The notes beneath the pieces were generated by a model. The model was not told the DNA's origin, made no database searches, and was given only the letters and a program-made list of their open reading frames with translations. From the NCBI GenBank assembly GCA_018971455.1, contig JAGXAV010000135.1:1-6293 (forward strand): a DNA stretch of 6,293 nucleotides, in the 5' to 3' direction. The stretch comes from Rhodospirillales bacterium (lineage in GTDB: Bacteria > Pseudomonadota > Alphaproteobacteria > Acetobacterales > Acetobacteraceae). Below, piece by piece: positions 1 through 5,029 of this stretch; the stretch's first letter is position 1; each line of letters begins with the position of its first letter. The translations under genes and the position numbers were made by a program.

Positions 1-1
1 C

Positions 2-331
2 GCCGCCCTGCGCGCGGCCCCCCAGCCGGCCCTGGTGCACTGCAAATCCGGCGCGGACCGCGCGGGCTTCGCCGCCGCCGTCTTCGTTCTGCTGGAAGGC
101 GGCAGCACGGCCGCCGCCCTGCGCCAGCTATCCTGGCGCCATGGCCATATGCGCCACGCCCGGGCGGGAATCCTCGATGCGCTGTTGCTGCGCTATGGCG
201 CCGAGGCCGAGGGCCGGCTCGGCTTCGCCGACTGGGTCGCGCGGGAGTACGACGCGGAGGCGCTGCAGCGCGGCTTTGCCGCCGGCGGCCTGGCGAGCTT
301 CCTCGCCGACCGCGTGCTGCGGCGCGAATAG
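2..331 (+). CDS. Tyrosine/dual-specificity protein phosphatase, C-terminal part (5' truncated by window)
   Basis: The reading frame is open from base 2 and ends at TAG 329-331, so only about the last 109 residues are present; the start lies left of the window. The P-loop signature HCKSGADR (bases 38-61) matches the HCxxGxxR active site of Cys-based phosphatases, with the nucleophilic Cys encoded at 41-43 and the phosphate-binding Arg at 59-61. After it come a helical region (LLEGGSTAAALRQLSWRHGH) and a tail with a DWVAREYD segment, a style I associate with alphaproteobacterial DSP/PTPase-like proteins. The expected role is hydrolysis of phosphoester substrates in the cytoplasm; the true substrate (phosphotyrosine, inositol phosphate or other) cannot be read from this fragment, and the general-acid loop is outside the window. 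It converges on secB with 31 bp between stop codons. Confidence 0.85.
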   Translation, partial: AALRAAPQPALVHCKSGADRAGFAAAVFVLLEGGSTAAALRQLSWRHGHMRHARAGILDALLLRYGAEAEGRLGFADWVAREYDAEALQRGFAAGGLASFLADRVLRRE

Positions 332-362
332 ATCAGGCGCGAACCGCCCCGGGGCGACCGGG

Positions 363-857
363 TCAGGCGGGCGGCAGGTCGCCGCCCGGCTGCCGGCGGC
401 TCTGCCACAGCGCGAGGAAATCGATCGGCTGCAGCAGCACCGGCGGGAAGCCGCCATCGCGGGTGACGTCGGAGAGGATGCCGCGGGCGAAGGGGAACAG
501 GATGCGCGGGCATTCCACCAGCAGGATCGGCTCGACGGTGTTCTCCGGAACGCCATGCAGCGTGAAGACGCCGCCATAGGAGAGCTCGGCGAGGAACACC
601 CGCGCCCCGGAGCTGCCATTGGTGGCGGTCGGGTCGGTCGCTTCGGCGCGGATCGCCAGCGTCACCTCGAAGACGTCCTGGCCGTCCTGGATGCGGCGGG
701 CCTGCACGTCGAGGTTGATGTCCACCCGCGGGGCGGCCTTGAGCGTGCTGTAGATCACCGGCGCGCCGGGAACCTCGAAGGACAGGTCCTTGATGTACTG
801 GACATTGACCATCAGCGGGGCGACGGCACCCGGCGGTTGGGCGGCGGTTTCGGACAT
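363..857 (-). CDS. secB: Protein-export chaperone SecB
   Basis: This 164-residue protein is SecB, the cytoplasmic homotetrameric chaperone that holds secretory preproteins unfolded and hands them to SecA for Sec translocation. The N-terminal QYIKDLSFE (residues 20-28) followed by PGAP, and the C-terminal block ECPRILFPFARGI (115-127) with TRDGGFPPV (132-140) and PIDF (144-147), are the family hallmarks. The length is slightly above the 155 residues of E. coli SecB, partly because of an extra Thr/Ser/Gly-rich stretch at about residues 74-86 (see findings). The ATG at 855-857 has a strong Shine-Dalgarno GAGGAG at 864-869 (- strand) with a 6-nt spacer. It lies 62 bp downstream of the histidine-phosphatase gene on the same strand and may be cotranscribed with it; no separate promoter is obvious. 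TGA stop at 363-365. Confidence 0.95.
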   Translation of the reverse strand: MSETAAQPPGAVAPLMVNVQYIKDLSFEVPGAPVIYSTLKAAPRVDINLDVQARRIQDGQDVFEVTLAIRAEATDPTATNGSSGARVFLAELSYGGVFTLHGVPENTVEPILLVECPRILFPFARGILSDVTRDGGFPPVLLQPIDFLALWQSRRQPGGDLPPA

Positions 858-863
858 CTTGCT

Positions 864-869
864 CTCCTC
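864..869 (-). promoter_or_regulatory. Ribosome binding site of secB
   Basis: Read on the - strand the bases are GAGGAG, six nucleotides before the secB ATG. This is a near-perfect Shine-Dalgarno match and settles the secB start. It contrasts with the histidine-phosphatase gene just upstream, which has no recognisable site. Confidence 0.75.
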
Positions 870-919
870 GCGGGACGCTGGCCGGTAGCACAGGCGGGGG
901 CGGAACGAAAGCGGCCGGA

Positions 920-1474
920 TCAATGCCGCCAGCTGATCTCCGCCGGCGGCGGGGCGGTCGGGTCGCAGCGCAGCGACGCGCCGTTCATCACGCTGGTGCC
1001 GGTCATCGCCAGGATGAAGCCCCAGTGGCTGACCACCAGCGTGTCCCGCCAATCCGCCAGCGCCGCCATCTCGGCGCGGAACAGGGCGGCACGGGCCAGC
1101 ACCGCGGCGGCCGGCTCCTCGACCGGCGGCCACCAGACCTCCTCGATGGCGGTGAAATCGTGATCCGGCCAGGCGCGCGCCAGCTCGGCGATGGGCGAGC
1201 CGATGTCGCAGGTGAAGGCGTAGCGCTCGCGCACGATGGGGTTGACGAAGACCGGCACGCCGAGGCTGGCCGCGATCGGCGCCGCCGTCTCCAGGGCGCG
1301 GGTGTAGGGCGAGACGATGATCCGCCGAATGCCGGCGCCGGCCAGCGCCGCGGCGGCCTCGCGCGCCTGGCTGTGGCCGAGCGGGGTCAGCTTCGGGTCG
1401 ACGATGCCGGGGTCGCGCCGAGTCGCGGTGAAGTGGAGGTTGAATTCGCTCTGGCCATGGCGCAGCAGGATCAT
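920..1474 (-). CDS. Histidine phosphatase family protein (phosphoglycerate mutase-like)
   Basis: This 184-residue protein belongs to the histidine phosphatase superfamily. The N-terminal LLRHGQSEFN carries the RHG motif (residues 5-7), with His6 the expected phospho-acceptor. SPYTRALETA (55-64) provides the conserved Arg59 and Glu62; Glu83 in VRERY is a candidate proton donor; SHWGF (149-153) supplies the second catalytic His150. All core residues are present, so it should be an active phosphatase or phosphomutase of the cytoplasm. The substrate is not predictable: family members act on sugar phosphates, phosphoproteins and nucleotides, and the length is shorter than glycolytic cofactor-dependent PGAM (about 250 residues). 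The ATG at 1472-1474 is the only possible start, because an in-frame TAA lies three codons upstream (1484-1486). No Shine-Dalgarno sequence precedes it. secB follows 62 bp downstream, suggesting a two-gene transcript. Confidence 0.9.
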   Translation of the reverse strand: MILLRHGQSEFNLHFTATRRDPGIVDPKLTPLGHSQAREAAAALAGAGIRRIIVSPYTRALETAAPIAASLGVPVFVNPIVRERYAFTCDIGSPIAELARAWPDHDFTAIEEVWWPPVEEPAAAVLARAALFRAEMAALADWRDTLVVSHWGFILAMTGTSVMNGASLRCDPTAPPPAEISWRH

Positions 1475-1481
1475 GACGCGG

Positions 1482-1488
1482 ATTTAAA
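1482..1488 (-). promoter_or_regulatory. Candidate -10 element for the histidine-phosphatase gene
   Basis: On the - strand this reads TTTAAAT, an isolated AT-rich patch in very GC-rich DNA. It ends seven bases before the ATG at 1474, so a -10 element here would place transcription start at about the A of the start codon and give a leaderless mRNA. The -35 region is weak (a TTTGCC-like sequence). This is inference from spacing and composition only. Confidence 0.3.
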
Positions 1489-1540
1489 GCAAGATCGGCG
1501 GCAGGCAAACCGCGGCCTCCAGCCCGGCGCCGCCGCCTTT

Positions 1541-1569
1541 GTTGTCTCGCGGCCCGCTCATCCCTATGT
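1541..1569 (+). promoter_or_regulatory. Candidate housekeeping promoter for timA-mltA
   Basis: GTTGTC (1541-1546) and CTATGT (1564-1569) are separated by 17 bp and resemble the alphaproteobacterial sigma-70-type pattern CTTGAC-N17-CTATAT at 4 of 6 and 5 of 6 positions. Transcription would begin near 1576, leaving a leader of roughly 30 nt before the timA ATG at 1608. If correct, it rules out the longer start at 1539, which would lie upstream of the transcript. Confidence 0.4.
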
Positions 1570-1593
1570 CTTGGCCCGCCCGGTCATGGGCCG

Positions 1594-1598
1594 AAGGA
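1594..1598 (+). promoter_or_regulatory. Ribosome binding site that fixes the timA start
   Basis: AAGGA sits nine bases before the ATG at 1608-1610. It supports 1608 over the longer in-frame start at 1539, whose extra N-terminal residues look like untranslated leader. Confidence 0.65.
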
Positions 1599-1607
1599 AA
1601 TCCAGCC

Positions 1608-2267
1608 ATGGGCGCCAGCAGCGGCTTCCCGATCGACCTCGTTCTGTTCGGCATGATCGCCGCCTTCCTGGTGCTGCGCCTGCGCAGCGTGCTGGGGCGC
1701 CGCCAGGGCTTCGAGCGCCCGGCCGCGCCGCCCGCCGAGCCGGCCCGCGCCCCCGCCGCCGGACCGGTCATCCTCGGCCAGGCCGAGCCGGTCGCCGGCA
1801 CCGCGCCCGACCCGGCAAGCCCGCAAGGCCAGGCGCTGGCGGCCATGCAGCGCATCGACCGCAATTTCACCCCGCAGCATTTCCTCGATGGCGCGCAGGC
1901 CGCCTTCCGCCTCATCGTCGGCGCCTATGCCGCCGGCGACCGCGCGGCCCTGAGCGGCCTGCTCTCCGAGGAGACGCTGCGCGCCTTCGAGGGCGCCATC
2001 GCCGCGCGCGAGGCCGCCGGCGAGACGCAGCGCACCGAAATCCGCGCCATCGCCACGGCCGCCATCGAACAGGCCGCCCTGCAAGGCAGCGCCGCGCAGA
2101 TCGGCGTCCGCTTCGTCTCCGATCAGGTGAACCTCACCCTGGGGCGCGACGGGACGCCGGTGGCCGGCACCGACGCGGTGACCGAGATCACCGACCACTG
2201 GACCTTCGAGCGCGACCTCGCCGCCGCGGATCCGACCTGGCGGCTCGTCGCCGCGCGCAGCGCCTGA
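1608..2267 (+). CDS. timA: Tim44-like domain protein (TimA), membrane anchored
   Basis: This 219-residue protein has the architecture of the bacterial relatives of mitochondrial Tim44. There is a short N-terminal hydrophobic segment, FPIDLVLFGMIAAFLVLRL (about residues 7-25), and a basic LRSVLGRRQGFE stretch. A Pro/Ala-rich linker (about 38-75) then leads into a C-terminal Tim44/TimA domain (about 78-217), starting near MQRIDRNFTPQHFLDGAQAA and ending in TDHWTFERDL...PTWRLVA. The family is an inner-membrane-associated protein of alphaproteobacteria and the proposed ancestor of the Tim44 import component; its bacterial role is not firmly established, with envelope biogenesis the usual suggestion. 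I chose ATG 1608 because it has a ribosome binding site and opens directly into the membrane segment. Its TGA overlaps the mltA ATG by one base (TGATG at 2265-2269), so the two genes form an operon. Confidence 0.88.
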   Translation: MGASSGFPIDLVLFGMIAAFLVLRLRSVLGRRQGFERPAAPPAEPARAPAAGPVILGQAEPVAGTAPDPASPQGQALAAMQRIDRNFTPQHFLDGAQAAFRLIVGAYAAGDRAALSGLLSEETLRAFEGAIAAREAAGETQRTEIRAIATAAIEQAALQGSAAQIGVRFVSDQVNLTLGRDGTPVAGTDAVTEITDHWTFERDLAAADPTWRLVAARSA

Positions 2268-3451
2268 TGCGCCACCGCTCTCGCGGGCGTTCCTGGCTGG
2301 CGCTCGCAGCACTGGCCGCCCTCGCCGGCTGCGCCCGCCCGCCCGCCTCGCCCGCCCCGGCCGCCGCCCCCCCGCCGGTGAGCTGGAACGTGCCGCCGGG
2401 TCCCGGCCCGGCCCTGACCGCCGTCAGCTTCGCCCAGCTGCCGGGCTGGCAGGCCGATCATCTTGCCGCGGCCCTGCCCGCCTTCCTCGCCGGCTGCGAT
2501 GCGATGGCGCGCGGTGCCGCGCTGGGCGGCTTCGCCGAGGCCGCCCAGCGCGGCGGCGCGGCGCGCGACTGGCAGGCGGTGTGCGCGGCGGCCCACGCGG
2601 TGCCACCGGGCGACGAGGCGGCCGCCCGACATTTCTTCGAGACCGCGTTCCAGCCCTACGGCATCTCCGCCGACGGCAGCGCCGCGGGGCTGTTCACCGG
2701 CTATTACGAACCGGAGGTGGCCGGCGCCCGCCAGCCGGGCGGCATCTACCGCTACCCGATCTACCGCCGCCCCCCCGGCCTGCCCGCCGGCCCCGGGCAC
2801 CGGCCCTATTTCACCCGGGCGCAGATCGATGCCGGCGCCCTGCGCGGCAGGCACCTGGAACTCTTCTGGCTGGCCGACCCGATCGACGCGTTCTTCCTGC
2901 ACATCCAGGGCGCCGCCCGCATCCGCCTGCCCGACGGGCAGGTCGTGCGGGTCAGCTATGACGGCCAGAACGGCCGCACCTACGTGCCGATCGGCCGCGT
3001 GCTGGTCGATCGCGGCCAGATGACGCTGGACCAGGTTTCGATGCAGTCGATCCGGGCCTGGCTGGTCGCCCACCCCTCCGAGGCGCAGGGGCTGATGGAG
3101 CAGAACCCGTCCTACGTCTTCTTCCGGGAGCTGCGCGGCGTGCCGGCCGATGAAGGCCCGCCCAGCGCGCTCGGCGCGCCCCTCTCGCCGCGGCGCTCGC
3201 TGGCGGTGGACAAGAGCTTCGTGCCGCTCGGCGCGCCGGTCTGGGTGGACACCACCGATCCGACGGGCGCGCCCCTGCGGCGGCTGGCCGTCGCCCAGGA
3301 TCTCGGCGGGGCCATCCGCGGCCCGGTGCGCGCTGACATCTTCTTCGGCTGGGGCCCGGCCGCCGAGGAGGCGGCCGGGCGCATGCACCAGCAGGGCCAC
3401 GATTTCGTGCTGCTGCCGCGCCGCCCGGGCGATGCGCTGGCCGCGCGGTAG
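2267..3451 (+). CDS. mltA: Membrane-bound lytic murein transglycosylase A (lipoprotein)
   Basis: This 394-residue protein is an MltA-type lytic transglycosylase, which cleaves the MurNAc-GlcNAc bond of peptidoglycan to form 1,6-anhydro-MurNAc ends. The N-terminus is a lipoprotein signal: basic MRHRSRGR, a hydrophobic Leu/Ala core and the lipobox LAGC with Cys22, which predicts outer-membrane anchoring facing the periplasm. MltA-domain motifs follow: TGYYEP (GYYEP at 145-149), YPIYRRP, ELFWLADPIDAFF (from Glu198), HIQG (212-215) and DGQNGR (232-237). The C-terminal 3D domain has its three aspartates in VDKSFVPLG (Asp315), AQDLGG (Asp345) and RADIFFGWG (Asp357); in the family, an Asp of this domain is the catalytic acid. 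The lipobox fixes the start at ATG 2267 although the frame is open far upstream. No Shine-Dalgarno precedes it; translation is probably coupled to timA by the TGATG overlap. Confidence 0.95.
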   Translation: MRHRSRGRSWLALAALAALAGCARPPASPAPAAAPPPVSWNVPPGPGPALTAVSFAQLPGWQADHLAAALPAFLAGCDAMARGAALGGFAEAAQRGGAARDWQAVCAAAHAVPPGDEAAARHFFETAFQPYGISADGSAAGLFTGYYEPEVAGARQPGGIYRYPIYRRPPGLPAGPGHRPYFTRAQIDAGALRGRHLELFWLADPIDAFFLHIQGAARIRLPDGQVVRVSYDGQNGRTYVPIGRVLVDRGQMTLDQVSMQSIRAWLVAHPSEAQGLMEQNPSYVFFRELRGVPADEGPPSALGAPLSPRRSLAVDKSFVPLGAPVWVDTTDPTGAPLRRLAVAQDLGGAIRGPVRADIFFGWGPAAEEAAGRMHQQGHDFVLLPRRPGDALAAR

Positions 3452-3459
3452 AGCAACGT

Positions 3460-3485
3460 CCGATCTGATGAGTCCATCAGGTCGG
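3460..3485. terminator. Hairpin between convergent mltA and S10 genes, possible bidirectional terminator
   Basis: Bases 3460-3470 and 3475-3485 pair as an 11-bp stem with one G-U wobble (as read on the + strand) around the 4-base loop AGTC. It starts 8 bases after the mltA stop and lies 24 bases beyond the end of the S10 gene on the other strand. No run of T follows on either side, so it is not a canonical intrinsic terminator; it may act as an RNA 3' end stabiliser or weak terminator for both transcripts. Confidence 0.5.
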
Positions 3486-3509
3486 CTCGCGGTCTAGCCG
3501 TCCGCGCGC

Positions 3510-4949
3510 CTATCCGACGAGCCAGCCGCGCAGATCGGCCACCAGGGCGGCGAGCGAGGGCTCGTGCAGATACATCATGTGGCCGGCGTCATAGTAACGC
3601 AGGGCAATGCGATCGGCGGCGATGCCGTTGCCGGCCAGCGTCGTCTCGATGGCGAAGAACGGCGTCGCCAGATCGTACAGCCCGGCGCCGACCATCACCT
3701 TCAAGGTCGGATTTTCGCGCAGAAGCTGCCCCAGGGTGGGCGCGACATTCACGTAGCCCGGCCAGCGCGACACGCCCTCCTTGCGCGGGCCAAGCCAGTC
3801 CCATTTCGTCAGCGCCTCGCGGTTGAACACCTCGTACGGCCGCTCCCAGTCGATCGCCAGGGCGCGGGTGAAATGGTCGTGCGCGGCACTCACATAGGCG
3901 GTGTCGATGGCGTAGGAGGCGGCGTCGGCATCCGGCAGCTCGCCCGCATCGTCGTAGTCGCGCCCGGTGTAGCGGCTGTCGAAACGCCCGACGGTGAGCC
4001 CGCCTTCGCGCAGCAATTCCTTGCGGAAGCGCGCCGTCTCGATGCGCAGCCTCGTGCGGGTCAGCCAGGCCTCGGACAGGCCGGTCAGCCGGGCGAGCTT
4101 GCGCAACACGCGTTGCATGCGCGCCGGCGCCAGGCGGTTGCCGGTGACCAGCGCCGGCAGATACTCCTCGACGGCGAAACGCCGCGCCTCGTCGAGGAAC
4201 GCCTCCCGGCCGGCCGGCGCGCTGGCCAGGCCGAAATGCAGCGCGGTCGCCGCATAGCTCGGCAGGAAGCAGGCATCGGCCAGCGCGTTCCCGCGCTCGA
4301 AGCGGGCGGTGTGGAAATCCAGGATCGCCGAGATCAGCACGATGCCGTTGAACGCCACGCCGGACAGGCCGCCGGCGAGCTTGCCGGCCACCGCGACGGC
4401 GCGCGTGGTGCCATAGCTCTCGCCGACCAGATAGCGCGGCGAGGCCCAGCGGCGATGCGCCGACAGCCAGGTCTTGATGAAGCGGGCGACGATGTCGGCA
4501 TCCGCCTCCAGCCCCCAGGCCTCCTCCGCCTTGGCCTCGCCCAGCATGGTGCTGAAGCCGGTGCCCGGCGGATCGATGAAGACGAGATCGGCGGCATCGA
4601 GGAGGCAGAGCGGATTGTCGATCACGGTGTAGGGGCCGCTGCCAGCCGGAACGGCATCGCCCGGCATCACCACCCGGCGCGGGCCGAGGGCGCCCATGTG
4701 CAGCCACAGGCTGGCCGAGCCCGGCCCGCCGTTGAAGATGAAGCAGACAGGGCGCGATTCGGGGGCCGGGCTGTCGGCGAGATAGCTGAACGAGAACACG
4801 CTGCACTGCGGCTTGCCCGTGGCGTCGGGCACGTGCAGCGCCGCGGCGACGCAGCGATACGGCGTCGCCACACCGTGGAAGCTGCCCTGGTGGCGGGTCT
4901 CAAAGCGGCGCGGCTCGGCGATCGCGGCTGGGGCGACGGGGTCGGTCAT
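3510..4949 (-). CDS. S10 family serine carboxypeptidase-like protein, no signal peptide
   Basis: This 479-residue alpha/beta-hydrolase matches peptidase family S10 (serine carboxypeptidases, which remove C-terminal residues, typically best at acid pH). Seen in order: FNGGPGSASLWLHMGALGP (about 72-90, the oxyanion-hole block), DPPGTGFS (126-133), and GESYG (176-180) with nucleophile Ser178 preceded by the Glu177 typical of S10. A variable helical insertion runs from about 215 to 345, then LYDLATP with catalytic Asp426 and YDAGHMMYLH with catalytic His457. The triad is complete and the length is normal. The N-terminus (MTDPVAPAAIAEPRRFETRH) has no hydrophobic core, and the codons upstream add none, so a cytoplasmic location is inferred. 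The ATG at 4947-4949 has a modest GAGG site (4954-4957, spacer 4 nt). The gene converges on mltA and is divergent from the M16 peptidase gene. Substrate unknown. Confidence 0.9.
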   Translation of the reverse strand: MTDPVAPAAIAEPRRFETRHQGSFHGVATPYRCVAAALHVPDATGKPQCSVFSFSYLADSPAPESRPVCFIFNGGPGSASLWLHMGALGPRRVVMPGDAVPAGSGPYTVIDNPLCLLDAADLVFIDPPGTGFSTMLGEAKAEEAWGLEADADIVARFIKTWLSAHRRWASPRYLVGESYGTTRAVAVAGKLAGGLSGVAFNGIVLISAILDFHTARFERGNALADACFLPSYAATALHFGLASAPAGREAFLDEARRFAVEEYLPALVTGNRLAPARMQRVLRKLARLTGLSEAWLTRTRLRIETARFRKELLREGGLTVGRFDSRYTGRDYDDAGELPDADAASYAIDTAYVSAAHDHFTRALAIDWERPYEVFNREALTKWDWLGPRKEGVSRWPGYVNVAPTLGQLLRENPTLKVMVGAGLYDLATPFFAIETTLAGNGIAADRIALRYYDAGHMMYLHEPSLAALVADLRGWLVG

Positions 4950-4984
4950 CTTGCCTCGGCGATGGATGGCTGGGAGAAGAGCGC

Positions 4985-5013
4985 AGTATCGGCCGCGCGG
5001 TTGCCGATGGCCA
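4985..5013 (-). promoter_or_regulatory. Candidate promoter for the S10 gene
   Basis: On the - strand TGGCCA (5008-5013) and GATACT (4985-4990) are spaced by exactly 17 bp and each match the sigma-70 hexamers at about 4 of 6 positions. Transcription would start near 4977, giving a leader of about 28 nt before the ATG at 4949. In DNA this GC-rich such matches can arise by chance. No convincing promoter for the divergent M16 gene was seen in the same 80-bp gap. Confidence 0.25.
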
Positions 5014-5029
5014 GAGCAGGGGGACGGGC

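Noticed and set aside
345..356. A perfect 12-bp palindrome (CGCCCCGGGGCG) between the tyrosine-phosphatase gene and secB, considered as a terminator or operator.
   Set aside because: It has no loop and no T tract, and short GC palindromes are common by chance in DNA of this composition.
363..1508. The secB frame is open upstream to 1508, suggesting a 381-residue fusion.
   Set aside because: The extra part overlaps the histidine phosphatase in another frame and reads as Arg/Ala-rich noise. secB has its own strong ribosome binding site at 864-869.
1539..1607. A longer start for timA, adding 23 residues.
   Set aside because: The added residues lack family character. The ribosome binding site and candidate promoter both point to ATG 1608.
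923..2266. The mltA frame stays open for about 448 codons upstream of the chosen start.
   Set aside because: The upstream translation is low-complexity Arg/Ala/Pro sequence that runs over the antisense of the histidine phosphatase and out of frame through timA. The lipoprotein signal and lipobox fix the start at 2267.
2123..3400. A 425-codon open frame on the - strand opposite mltA.
   Set aside because: It is composition-driven and has no domain signature, while mltA on the other strand carries all family motifs.
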